Shown here piece after piece: positions 1 to 7,271 of a stretch of DNA of 64,000 nucleotides (positions are counted from its first letter, which is position 1; every line of letters begins with the position of its first letter). The stretch is from Arthrobacter mangrovi (GTDB lineage: Bacteria; Actinomycetota; Actinomycetes; Actinomycetales; Micrococcaceae), in the NCBI RefSeq assembly GCF_026011795.1, contig NZ_BRVS01000008.1, positions 186,001 through 250,000 of the forward strand, written 5' to 3'. A program made the translations under genes and the position numbers. The notes beneath the pieces were generated by a model. That model ran no database searches, was not told the DNA's origin, and was given only the letters and a program-made list of their open reading frames with translations.

Positions 1-384
1 CTTCTCCTGCACCCAGGGTGCCCGGCTCATCGATTCCACACCGCCGGCGACGACGACATCCGCCGCTCCGGCCTTGATCATGTGTGAGGCCATGATGATG
101 GCGCTGAGGCCGGAGGCGCACAGGCGGTTCACGGTGATTCCGGGTACATGGTCCGCATAGCCGGCGAGCAGCCAGGCCATCCGCGCGACGTTGCGGTTCT
201 CCTCGCCGGCGCCGTTGGCGTTGCCGAAGATGACTTCGTCCACCGCGTCCGGATCGACGCCCGCCCGCTGGACGGCTTCCTTGACCACCAGCGCGGCCAG
301 GTCATCCGGCCGGACCGAGGACAAGGCCCCTCCGTAGCGGCCCACCGGGGTACGGGCCCCGCCAATCAGGAATGCTTCAGCCAT
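1..384 (-). CDS. Acetyl-CoA acetyltransferase (thiolase), N-terminal part, cut by window edge
   Basis: This is the first 128 residues of a thiolase; the rest lies to the left of the window. It opens with AFLIGGARTPVGRYGG, the usual thiolase start, and has VNRLCASGLSA with the nucleophilic cysteine at residue 89 that forms the acyl-enzyme. The stretch VVAGGVESMSRAPW follows near the cut. Thiolases join or cleave acyl-CoA and acetyl-CoA in beta-oxidation, aromatic degradation (PcaF type) or acetoacetyl-CoA metabolism. Which of these applies cannot be told from the N-terminal half. The ATG at 384 gives the standard N-terminus. The next gene upstream is nearly 200 bp away, so it probably has its own promoter. 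Confidence 0.93.
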   Translation of the reverse strand, partial: MAEAFLIGGARTPVGRYGGALSSVRPDDLAALVVKEAVQRAGVDPDAVDEVIFGNANGAGEENRNVARMAWLLAGYADHVPGITVNRLCASGLSAIIMASHMIKAGAADVVVAGGVESMSRAPWVQEK

Positions 385-578
385 TGAAAGTCCCTCGACT
401 CTGTGTTCTGTGGGTTCCGTCAGCCGGTTCGCGCGGGAGCAGCCCGGGCAGAAATTACCGACCGACCGTTCTATAAAGAATCCCATGCAGGGTTGCGGCG
501 GTCAACTGCGCCGAAAGGACGGCGCAACAATCCTGCGCCGGTTCGGCGCGGAACCGGCCGCCGCACCGGGGCCGTTGG

Positions 579-1067
579 CTAGTCCAGCGTCCGCTCGTAA
601 AATTCGACCAGTTCGGGAATCGGGGTCTGCGGGACCGGCTCCGCGTCCTCGCCGGAGAGCATGGCGGCGAGCTGTTCGAAACAGCTGTGCCAGCCGGCGG
701 CAACTTTGGCACTGGTCTGCGGATCCTGCAGCGTGTTGGTCATCATGAGCCGGCACCCCTCCCCGTCCGGGTGCAGCTGCCAGCGCAGGACTTCCTCGTC
801 CCAGGTGAAGGCCAGCCGGCTCTCGGACTCGTACTCCAGTACCTCGCCCTGGACGGGCTCCTCGCCGGGAAACAGGAATTCGATCCGCCCGCCGGCGCGT
901 TCCTCGAGCCGCACCTGGCAGGGGAACCAAGCGGACACCTGCTCGTCCACTGTCAGGGCCTGCCACACCCGGGACAGGCTCTGGCCGAACCGGCAGCGGA
1001 ACCGCAGCAGGGAGCCGCCGTCGATAGTGCTGTCGAGGCTCACGTGGATCCGGAAGGCGTCATTCAT
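579..1067 (-). CDS. SRPBCC (AHSA1-like) domain protein, second of a coupled pair
   Basis: A 162-residue protein of the START/Bet v 1-like SRPBCC superfamily, the AHSA1 (activator of Hsp90 ATPase homologue) branch. The pattern LSRVWQALTVDEQVSAWFP, then GGRIEFLFPGEEPVQGEVLEYE and LAFTWDEE, matches the helix-grip fold, which binds hydrophobic ligands. No catalytic residues can be named. The ATG at 1067 lies inside the end of the upstream SRPBCC gene (8-nt overlap), so translation is probably coupled. A longer in-frame reading back to 1283 exists but would be antisense-style low-complexity sequence inside the neighbour and is not used. The ligand and role are unknown. Confidence 0.85.
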   Translation of the reverse strand: MNDAFRIHVSLDSTIDGGSLLRFRCRFGQSLSRVWQALTVDEQVSAWFPCQVRLEERAGGRIEFLFPGEEPVQGEVLEYESESRLAFTWDEEVLRWQLHPDGEGCRLMMTNTLQDPQTSAKVAAGWHSCFEQLAAMLSGEDAEPVPQTPIPELVEFYERTLD

Positions 1068-1536
1068 GCGAGGCCTCCCGCCGGGCCTCCGCCGCGGCCG
1101 CGATGTCGTACAAGTCCTGGTTGATGGCCTTCCGGGCGGCGTGCATTCCCAGCTTGCCAAACAGCGCCATCGCCAGCCGGTGCTGCCAGCCGGGGTCCTG
1201 CGCCTCGGCTTCGAAGGACAACCGCAGCTTGGTGCCTTCCCCTGCCGGTGTGAGCGTGAACCTCGTCGTGTAGTCGGTGCCACCGGACGCCGCCTTAACC
1301 GTGGTCGAATGAGGAGCGTCCACGTCCGCGACCCACATTTCCTCGGTGGCTTCCTTGCCCAGCATCCGGCGGGTCTCGCGCCAGCGGAAGCCGTCCCGGT
1401 AGGCGCCCGGGGTCAGGACCTCGACGCCGGTCACTCCGGAGAGGGTCGACGGGGACCGGCCGATGTCGGTCAGCACGTTCCACACGACGTCGGCGGGCGC
1501 GTCAATATAGCGGTCCAGTTCCAGCCCATAGGTCAT
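1060..1536 (-). CDS. SRPBCC family protein, first of a coupled pair
   Basis: A 158-residue SRPBCC/polyketide cyclase-like protein. It starts LDRYIDAPADVVWNVLTDIGRSP, the typical beta strand and helix of this fold, and continues with GFRWRETRRMLGKEATEEMWV and a C-terminal helix. Such proteins bind lipids or small aromatic ligands; a specific function cannot be assigned. It overlaps the following SRPBCC gene by 8 nt, so the two are very likely one transcript. The two proteins are clearly different in sequence, so this is not a recent tandem duplication. Start at 1536 gives a natural N-terminus. Confidence 0.85.
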   Translation of the reverse strand: MTYGLELDRYIDAPADVVWNVLTDIGRSPSTLSGVTGVEVLTPGAYRDGFRWRETRRMLGKEATEEMWVADVDAPHSTTVKAASGGTDYTTRFTLTPAGEGTKLRLSFEAEAQDPGWQHRLAMALFGKLGMHAARKAINQDLYDIAAAAEARREASHE

Positions 1537-1689
1537 CGGCTTACCTCCCCCTCATCGCGGCGTTGCTTGCCATCACAGTAGCGGATGCCCCGCGGAGGGG
1601 CGGGTATGGCCACGGCGCGGTGGACAAGAAGACCCCGCAAAAGGACCGATTCTGTCCGGTATGCCCTGTCGCCGGAGGGCGCTCGCTCC

Positions 1690-1695
1690 TAGAGT
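1690..1695 (+). promoter_or_regulatory. Probable -10 box of a leaderless promoter (VOC gene)
   Basis: TAGAGT fits the actinobacterial TANNNT -10 consensus and lies 6 nt before the ATG at 1702. There is no Shine-Dalgarno sequence between them, so the transcript probably starts at the A of ATG. Confidence 0.5.
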
Positions 1696-1701
1696 CGGTG
1701 C

Positions 1702-2139
1702 ATGACCTTCAACATCCAGGTAGCCGTAGACAGCGCCGATCCGCACAAGCAGGCCGACTGGTGGGCGGAAACCCTGGGCTGGATCGTGGAGCCGACGGAC
1801 CAGGAGTTCGTCTCGGACATGATCGCCAGGGGCTATGCCACCGATGAGGACACGATCATCCACAACGGTGTCCGGGTCTGGAAACCCGGGGCGGCGATCT
1901 GCCCCGCCGGCGAGTCCGGCGTGCGCGGCCGCCGGCGCATCCTCTTCCAGGCCGTGCCGGAGCCCAAAACAACCAAGAACCGCGTGCACTGGGACGTGGA
2001 CCTCGCCGGTGAAGACAAGGACGAGGCCAGAGCGAGGCTGGAAGCGCGGGGGGCGAAGTTCCTGCATGACGGACGGGAAGGCCCGCACATCTGGTACACC
2101 ATGGCCGATCCGGAGGGCAACGAGTTCTGCATCTCCTGA
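1702..2139 (+). CDS. VOC/glyoxalase-like domain protein
   Basis: A 145-residue protein with the vicinal oxygen chelate fold of the glyoxalase-like type. The first beta-alpha unit is NIQVAVDSADPHKQADWWAETLGW, and the second half has RVHWDVDLAGED followed by TMADPEGNEFCIS, the usual ending of this family. Family members are metal-dependent lyases, dioxygenases or resistance proteins; many actinobacterial paralogues have no known substrate. It precedes menB by 57 bp but menB has its own -10-like box, so a shared operon is not assured. The start codon is supported by a TANNNT box 6 nt upstream and no Shine-Dalgarno. Confidence 0.85.
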   Translation: MTFNIQVAVDSADPHKQADWWAETLGWIVEPTDQEFVSDMIARGYATDEDTIIHNGVRVWKPGAAICPAGESGVRGRRRILFQAVPEPKTTKNRVHWDVDLAGEDKDEARARLEARGAKFLHDGREGPHIWYTMADPEGNEFCIS

Positions 2140-2183
2140 ACCGGGTGAACCGGCGGGACCACGGTCTGTCCGGCCGGCGGCGA

Positions 2184-2189
2184 TAGACT
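2184..2189 (+). promoter_or_regulatory. Probable -10 box of a leaderless promoter (menB)
   Basis: TAGACT lies 7 nt before the GTG start of menB at 2197, with no Shine-Dalgarno sequence in between. This is the pattern of a leaderless actinobacterial transcript and supports the GTG start. Confidence 0.5.
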
Positions 2190-2196
2190 CGAGGGC

Positions 2197-3174
2197 GTGA
2201 GTTCAGAACATGCCGCACCAGCACCAGCCGACGTCCTGCCCTCGAAGGTCTCGGACGTGTTCGACCCGACCCGGTGGCGGGAGGTCTCAGGCTTCGGCTT
2301 CCAGGACCTGACCTACCACCGCCAGGTGGAGCGCGACGCCGATGGCCGGGTACTTCGCGACCTGCCGACGGTGCGGATCGCTTTCAACCGTCCGGAGGTG
2401 CGCAACGCCTTCCGGCCGGGAACGGTGGACGAGCTCTACCGCGCCATGGACCACGCCCGGATGACCTCTGACGTTGCCACCGTCCTGCTCACCGGAAACG
2501 GCCCCTCCCCCAAAGACGGCGGACACTCGTTCTGCTCCGGCGGGGACCAGCGCATCCGGGGCCGCGACGGGTACCGCTATGCCGAGGGGGAAACCCAGGA
2601 GACCATCGACCCCGCCCGTGCCGGCCGGCTCCACATCCTCGAAGTCCAGCGGCTGATGCGCACGATGCCCAAGGTAGTCATCGCCGTCGTGAACGGCTGG
2701 GCCGCGGGCGGAGGGCACAGCCTGCACGTGGTCTCCGACCTGACGATCGCGTCGCGCCAGCACGGGAAGTTCAAGCAGACGGACGCCACGGTCGGCAGCT
2801 TCGACGCGGGCTACGGCTCGGCGCTGCTCGCCCGCCAGATCGGGCAGAAGGCCGCTCGGGAGATCTTCTTCCTGGCCCGCGAGTACTCGGCCGAGGATAT
2901 GGTCCGGATGGGCGCGGTCAACGAGGCCGTGGACCACGAGCGGCTCGAGGAAGTCGCCCTGGAATACGCCGCCGACATCGCGCGGCAGTCCCCGCAGGCC
3001 ATCCGCATGCTCAAGTTCGCCTTCAACCTGGCCGACGACGGCCTGGCCGGACAGCAGGTCTTCGCCGGAGAGGCGACCCGGTTGGCCTACATGACGGACG
3101 AGGCCGTCGAGGGCAAGGACGCCTTCCTGCAGAAGCGCGACCCGGACTGGTCCCGCTTCCCGTACTACTTCTAG
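2197..3174 (+). CDS. menB: 1,4-dihydroxy-2-naphthoyl-CoA synthase MenB
   Basis: MenB closes the naphthoquinone ring by converting o-succinylbenzoyl-CoA to 1,4-dihydroxy-2-naphthoyl-CoA in menaquinone synthesis, in the cytoplasm. The 325-residue protein is a crotonase-fold enzyme: FNRPEVRNAF at 63-72, the oxyanion loops SGGDQ at 114-118 and WAAGGGHSLH around 168-177, and the MenB signature VGSFDAGYGSALLAR from residue 199 with the catalytic Asp and Tyr. It has about 30 extra N-terminal residues, as in other actinobacterial MenB. The GTG start at 2197 is chosen because a TAGACT box lies just upstream. It is followed by menE after 9 nt and then menA, forming a menBEA operon. Confidence 0.96.
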   Translation: MSSEHAAPAPADVLPSKVSDVFDPTRWREVSGFGFQDLTYHRQVERDADGRVLRDLPTVRIAFNRPEVRNAFRPGTVDELYRAMDHARMTSDVATVLLTGNGPSPKDGGHSFCSGGDQRIRGRDGYRYAEGETQETIDPARAGRLHILEVQRLMRTMPKVVIAVVNGWAAGGGHSLHVVSDLTIASRQHGKFKQTDATVGSFDAGYGSALLARQIGQKAAREIFFLAREYSAEDMVRMGAVNEAVDHERLEEVALEYAADIARQSPQAIRMLKFAFNLADDGLAGQQVFAGEATRLAYMTDEAVEGKDAFLQKRDPDWSRFPYYF

Positions 3175-3183
3175 GCGCCGCCA

Positions 3184-4329
3184 ATGGAACTGGCAGCAGC
3201 GTTGGAGGCCTTGTCCGCGGCAATGGCCGGGCGGGGCCCCGCCATCGAACTGGCGGCTGACGGCACGCCCAACCCCGTAGTGTCCGGCGGCTTGGCCCCG
3301 GGAACCGCGGCCGTGGTGCGCACCTCGGGCTCCACCGGCACGCCCAAGGCCACGATGCTCGGCGCCGAAGCGCTGGCCGCATCCGCCCTCGCCACTGCGC
3401 AGCGGCTGGGCGGCGAGGGGCAGTGGCTCCTGGCACTCGGACCGAACTACGTGGCCGGCTTGCAGGTGCTGGCGCGCTCGATCCACGCGGGCACGCGGCC
3501 GGAAGTGATGGACCTGTCCGCCGGGTTTACGCCCGAGGCCTTCATGGAAGCCGCAGGGGGCCTGACCGGTCGCTTCCGCATCACGTCCCTGGTGCCGACC
3601 CAGCTGCACCGGCTGCTTGAATCCCCCTCGGAGGAAGCGGTCAAGGCACTGCGCCGGTTCGATGCGATCCTCCTCGGCGGCGCGCGGCTGCCGGACAGCC
3701 TGCGCGCCGAGGCCGCCCGGCATTCCCTCAAGATCGTGCGGACCTATGGCATGAGCGAAACCTGCGGAGGCTGCGTGTACGACGGCGTTCCGCTGGAGGG
3801 GGTGCGCCTGGCCTTCGACCAGGGCCGGATCCTGATCGGCGGCGACGTGGTTGCCGCCGGCTACCTGGACAACCCCGAACTGACGGCCGCCCACTTCCAC
3901 CACGCCGAGGGGACACGCTGGTTCCGAACCTCCGACCTCGGCGCCCTGCACGACGGCGTCCTCTTGGTCAGCGGGCGGGCGGACGATGTCCTCATCACCG
4001 GAGGCGTCAAGGTGTCGGCCGCAGCCGTCGCCGCCGCCATCGAGGCCGTGCCGGGGGTGCGGGCGGCCCTGGTGGCCGGTATCGACAACCCGGAATGGGG
4101 CACCCAGGTGGGCGCCGCCGTCGTCGGCACCGCCACCGAGGACGAGATCCGGGCGCACGTGCGCAGGGAACTCGGCGGACCGGCCGCCCCGCGCCACATT
4201 GTGCCGCTGGACGCGCTGCCGCTGCTGGAAAACGGCAAGCCGGACCGGCTGGCCGTCGCCGAGCTGCTGCGAAGCACGGCCAAGGTGCCGCCGGCTGGAC
4301 GCCGCCCGCCGCCGGGTGCGGGAGAATAG
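3184..4329 (+). CDS. menE: o-Succinylbenzoate-CoA ligase MenE
   Basis: MenE activates o-succinylbenzoate with ATP and CoA, giving the substrate of MenB. The 381-residue protein is an ANL-superfamily adenylate-forming enzyme. RTSGSTGTPKATML at 46-59 is the ATP-binding P-loop; RTYGMSETCGG is the A5 motif; FRTSDLGAL and GRADDVLITGGVKVS are the A7/A8 hinge region; ENGKPDRLAV near the C-terminus carries the A10 lysine. The protein is short for the superfamily, but many actinobacterial MenE proteins are. It begins 9 nt after menB and is followed by menA, which supports the assignment over other acyl-CoA ligases. Confidence 0.94.
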   Translation: MELAAALEALSAAMAGRGPAIELAADGTPNPVVSGGLAPGTAAVVRTSGSTGTPKATMLGAEALAASALATAQRLGGEGQWLLALGPNYVAGLQVLARSIHAGTRPEVMDLSAGFTPEAFMEAAGGLTGRFRITSLVPTQLHRLLESPSEEAVKALRRFDAILLGGARLPDSLRAEAARHSLKIVRTYGMSETCGGCVYDGVPLEGVRLAFDQGRILIGGDVVAAGYLDNPELTAAHFHHAEGTRWFRTSDLGALHDGVLLVSGRADDVLITGGVKVSAAAVAAAIEAVPGVRAALVAGIDNPEWGTQVGAAVVGTATEDEIRAHVRRELGGPAAPRHIVPLDALPLLENGKPDRLAVAELLRSTAKVPPAGRRPPPGAGE

Positions 4330-4384
4330 AACGTTGCGGCCGCGTGCCGCCCCCCTGAGCTTCGAGACTGAGAAGGACCTAACC

Positions 4385-5266
4385 GTGGCAACAGCCGGCC
4401 AATGGATTGAAGGCGCCCGCCTTCGTACCCTCCCGATGGGCATCGCGCCCGTGATCGTGGGCAGCGCCGCCGCCTACGACCTTGAGGCGTTCCACCCGCT
4501 GCGCGCGCTGCTGGCCCTACTCACCGCGCTGCTCTTCCAGGTCGGCGTGAACTACTCCAACGACTACTCGGATGGCATCCGCGGCACCGACGACGTGCGC
4601 GTGGGCCCGCTGCGGCTGACCGCCTCCGGCCTGGCCTCGCCCAAGTCGGTCAAGTACGCCGCCTTCGGCTGCTTCGGCGCCGCGATGCTGGCCGGGCTGG
4701 TGCTGATCCTGCTGTCCGGCACCTGGCCGCTGCTGCTCGTCGGGGTCGGCTGCGTGATCGCTGCCTGGGGCTACACGGGCGGCAAGAACCCCTACGGCTA
4801 CATCGGGCTCGGCGAGGTCTTCGTCTTCCTGTTCTTCGGCCTGGTTGCCACCATGGGCACGACCTATACGCAGGCCCTCACCGTCAGCTGGGCCTCGTTC
4901 CTCGGCGCCGTCTCGATCGGGCTGCTGGCCAGTGCCTTGCTCATGGCCAACAATGTCCGGGACATCCCCACCGACCGGGAGGCGGGCAAGCTGACGCTCG
5001 CCGTGCGGCTCGGCGACGAGGCGGCGCGGATCAGCTATGTCATGATGCTGGCGCTGGCGCTGCTGCTGCCGCTGCTGCTGATCAACGACCACCCGTGGAT
5101 CCTGCTGGTGCTGCTGGTGTCGCCGCTGTGCATCACGCCGGCCTGGGTGATGCTGCGCAGCCAGCGGCGGCAGGACCTGATTCCGGTGCTGAAGCAGACC
5201 GGAATCATCAGCCTGTGCTTTGCCGCCGCCTTCACGCTCGGGATGGTGCTGACCCAGCTGGTCTAG
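4385..5266 (+). CDS. menA: 1,4-dihydroxy-2-naphthoate polyprenyltransferase MenA
   Basis: MenA attaches the polyprenyl tail to 1,4-dihydroxy-2-naphthoate, making demethylmenaquinone in the membrane. The 293-residue protein has about eight to nine hydrophobic segments and the UbiA-family Asp-rich motifs: NYSNDYSDGIRGTD near residues 55-68 and NNVRDIPTDREAGKLTLAVRLG around 194-215, which bind the prenyl diphosphate through Mg2+. The GTG at 4385 gives the conserved N-terminus ATAGQWIEGARLRTLPM; the open frame extends further upstream inside menE but that part reads as shadow sequence. It is the last gene of menBEA, 55 nt after menE. Confidence 0.95.
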   Translation: MATAGQWIEGARLRTLPMGIAPVIVGSAAAYDLEAFHPLRALLALLTALLFQVGVNYSNDYSDGIRGTDDVRVGPLRLTASGLASPKSVKYAAFGCFGAAMLAGLVLILLSGTWPLLLVGVGCVIAAWGYTGGKNPYGYIGLGEVFVFLFFGLVATMGTTYTQALTVSWASFLGAVSIGLLASALLMANNVRDIPTDREAGKLTLAVRLGDEAARISYVMMLALALLLPLLLINDHPWILLVLLVSPLCITPAWVMLRSQRRQDLIPVLKQTGIISLCFAAAFTLGMVLTQLV

Positions 5267-5279
5267 CCGGGGCCGGGGG

Positions 5280-5597
5280 TCAGTCCTTCGTCGGCCTGGG
5301 CTTGCGGTCCGCATCCACGCCCAGCTGGCTATGGCGGTCGACTGCCTCGTCTTCGGCCATCGCGTCCGAGATCTCCGTCGAGGTGCGCAGCGGGGCAGCC
5401 TTCCCGGAGAAGCGGTGCTGCAGGCTGGCCGAAGCCGCGTCGCGCATCTTGCGGAAGAACAGGTAGGTCACGCACCAAGCGATCACCACGGCAACGATCG
5501 CGGAGTACACGATGCCGAGTTGCAGGAAGAGTCCAATAATGAAGACCAGGACGACAATCCCTAGCCTGAGTGCGGTAAATTTCCAGAAAGCCACCAC
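5280..5597 (-). CDS. DUF4229 small membrane protein
   Basis: A 105-residue protein with two hydrophobic helices in the first 50 residues (FTALRLGIVVLVFIIGLFL and GIVYSAIVAVVIAWCVTYLFF), followed by a basic and then acidic soluble tail ending in DADRKPRPTKD. This layout matches the actinobacterial DUF4229 family, often located beside menA or the System II cytochrome c genes. No function is known. It is convergent with menA, 13 nt away, and no terminator hairpin was seen between them. Confidence 0.8.
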   Translation of the reverse strand: MVAFWKFTALRLGIVVLVFIIGLFLQLGIVYSAIVAVVIAWCVTYLFFRKMRDAASASLQHRFSGKAAPLRTSTEISDAMAEDEAVDRHSQLGVDADRKPRPTKD

Positions 5598-5688
5598 ACA
5601 AGTTTACGCCGTCGCGGACGTCAGGGGCCGCCGTCGTGCCCTGAGCTGAATACGCCATCACGCCGCCCGGCTGCAGCCGCCGCTCAAC

Positions 5689-5694
5689 TACAAT
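5689..5694 (+). promoter_or_regulatory. Probable -10 box of a leaderless promoter (PLDc_N gene)
   Basis: TACAAT fits TANNNT and ends 6 nt before the ATG at 5701; there is no Shine-Dalgarno in the gap. This is one of the cleanest examples of the pattern in the window. Confidence 0.55.
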
Positions 5695-5700
5695 TTAGAC

Positions 5701-6090
5701 ATGGTTCGCGTGTACATTCTGCTCGTCGTGGTGGCTGTCGCAGTCATCGTCTATGCGCTCATCGAGTGCACCCGCTCACGGCCGCGGGAAGTGCGCAGCA
5801 TCTCCAAGCCTGCCTGGATCCTGACCATCCTGCTGGTACCGCTGATCGGCGCGCTGCTGTGGTTCCTCTTCGGCAGGCCGCGCTCCACGCCGCAGCCCCA
5901 GGTCCAGCAGCGCCGGCCGATGGCTCCGGACGACGACGTCGCCTTCCTGCGCAAGCTGGAGCACCAGCGCCGCGTGCAGCAGCGGGAGGCGGAGCGGCAG
6001 AAGCGCGAATACGAGGCCAGGAAGAAGGAGCAGGGCGGAGCAGCCGACAAGCTCGGCGAGCAGGATCCTGACAACCCGGGGCCGCGCTAG
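5701..6090 (+). CDS. PLD nuclease N-terminal (PLDc_N) domain membrane protein
   Basis: A 129-residue protein. Residues 1-60 carry two transmembrane helices separated by the short loop CTRSRPREVRSISKPAW, the layout of the PLDc_N domain seen at the N-terminus of cardiolipin synthases but here without the catalytic HKD domains. The rest is a charged Gln/Arg/Glu-rich cytoplasmic tail, probably helical (HQRRVQQREAERQKREYEARKKEQ region). Stand-alone PLDc_N proteins are common in Actinobacteria and of unknown function. Start supported by the TACAAT box 6 nt upstream. The gene ends before a strong bidirectional terminator. Confidence 0.85.
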   Translation: MVRVYILLVVVAVAVIVYALIECTRSRPREVRSISKPAWILTILLVPLIGALLWFLFGRPRSTPQPQVQQRRPMAPDDDVAFLRKLEHQRRVQQREAERQKREYEARKKEQGGAADKLGEQDPDNPGPR

Positions 6091-6149
6091 GCTTCCCCAC
6101 AGGCAGAAGGGAACGCACCCGCCCTTCCCCCCAGTCCCCGCACAAACCA

Positions 6150-6180
6150 AGAGCCCCGCAGAATCATCCTGCGGGGCTCT
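6150..6180. terminator. Bidirectional intrinsic terminator
   Basis: A perfect 12-bp stem (AGAGCCCCGCAG paired with CTGCGGGGCTCT) with a 7-nt loop lies between the convergent PLDc_N gene and ccsB. A pyrimidine-rich stretch follows on the plus strand and a T-rich stretch (CTTGGTTTG) on the minus strand, so it can serve both directions. Confidence 0.9.
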
Positions 6181-6234
6181 CTGCGTCTCTCTGCATCTTT
6201 CCGGTTTCTTCCCGGTCAGAGCAGTCCGTGCCGC

Positions 6235-7257
6235 CTACTGGAGTCCGGAGTAGCTGTGCAGGCCGGAGAAGAAGACGTTGACGATCGAGAAGTTGAAGAT
6301 CACGCAGAGGTAGCCGACGATCGACAGCCAGGCCGCGCGCGTGCCGGTCCATCCGCGGGTAGCGCGGGCGTGCAGGTAGCCGGCGTAGACAACCCAGATC
6401 ACGAAGGTCCAGACTTCCTTGGTGTCCCAGCCCCAGTAGCGGCCCCAGGCCTTCTCGGCCCAGATCGCGCCGGCCATGAGCGTGAAGGTCCAGAGGACAA
6501 AGGCGACGGCGTTGATCCGGTAGGCGACGTTCTCGAGGGTCAGCGCGGACGGTGCCAGGCGCATGAACGCCAGCCGGTCCGGCTGTCCGGCGCGGGCGCG
6601 GGCCTCGCGGTTCGCCTGCAGCAGCTGCAGCACGGACATCGCGAACGTCAGCGTGAACAGCGACGACGCGATCACAGCCACGGACACGTGAATGACCAGC
6701 CAGTAGCTCTGCAGCGCCGGGACGAGGTGGGCGACCGGGGTCGGGAACCCGATGGCGGCCGCGCACAGCATGATGACCACCAGGCCGATCACGAAGGAGC
6801 CGAGGAACCGCAGGTCCTTCTTGACCAAGGTCAGCAGGTACACCACGGCCACCACGAGGGCGCCGGTGGTGCAGAATTCGTACATGTTGCCCCACGGGAC
6901 GCGGTGCGCAGCGATGCCGCGGCTGATCACCCCCGCGGCCAGGATGACGGCGCCGAGGACGCTGACGGCGACGCCGATTCGGGCGGCATTGCGGCGTTCG
7001 CCGGCATAGTCCATGGACTCGTCCGCGACGGCGACGTCCGCCGGGGCGCCGGCGGCCGGCCCTGCGCCGCCCCCAACGGTGGCCGGGACCTTCTGCTCGG
7101 CGCGCTGTTCGGCCAGCCGGGCCTCCACCGCGCGGATGGTCTTGCTGGAAGTTGCCAGGTCCCAGCAGAAGGCGATGAAGGCCACGGTGAACGCCATGGC
7201 CGCCAGCAGTATGAACAGCTCGCTATATTGGCCGAGGGTTTCGTCAATGCTTGGCAT
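6235..7257 (-). CDS. ccsB: System II cytochrome c biogenesis protein CcsB/CcsA (ResC-type haem handler)
   Basis: This membrane protein carries haem to the outside and, with ResB, attaches it to apocytochrome c. The 340-residue protein has one N-terminal helix, a charged and Ala/Gly-rich linker (about 30-80), then seven or so hydrophobic helices. The hallmark tryptophan-rich WWD-type motif is WGRYWGWDTKEVWTF near residues 277-291. Conserved histidines flanking it (for example PVAHLVPALQSYWLVIHVS) are the expected haem ligands. It is the last gene of the leftward operon, 14 nt after resB, and ends at the terminator at 6150-6180. Confidence 0.94.
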   Translation of the reverse strand: MPSIDETLGQYSELFILLAAMAFTVAFIAFCWDLATSSKTIRAVEARLAEQRAEQKVPATVGGGAGPAAGAPADVAVADESMDYAGERRNAARIGVAVSVLGAVILAAGVISRGIAAHRVPWGNMYEFCTTGALVVAVVYLLTLVKKDLRFLGSFVIGLVVIMLCAAAIGFPTPVAHLVPALQSYWLVIHVSVAVIASSLFTLTFAMSVLQLLQANREARARAGQPDRLAFMRLAPSALTLENVAYRINAVAFVLWTFTLMAGAIWAEKAWGRYWGWDTKEVWTFVIWVVYAGYLHARATRGWTGTRAAWLSIVGYLCVIFNFSIVNVFFSGLHSYSGLQ

Positions 7258-7271
7258 GCTCGGGCACGTCC

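Noticed and set aside
2287-4443. 718-residue minus-strand open frame opposite menB-menE
   Set aside because: Shadow of menB and menE, both strongly identified.
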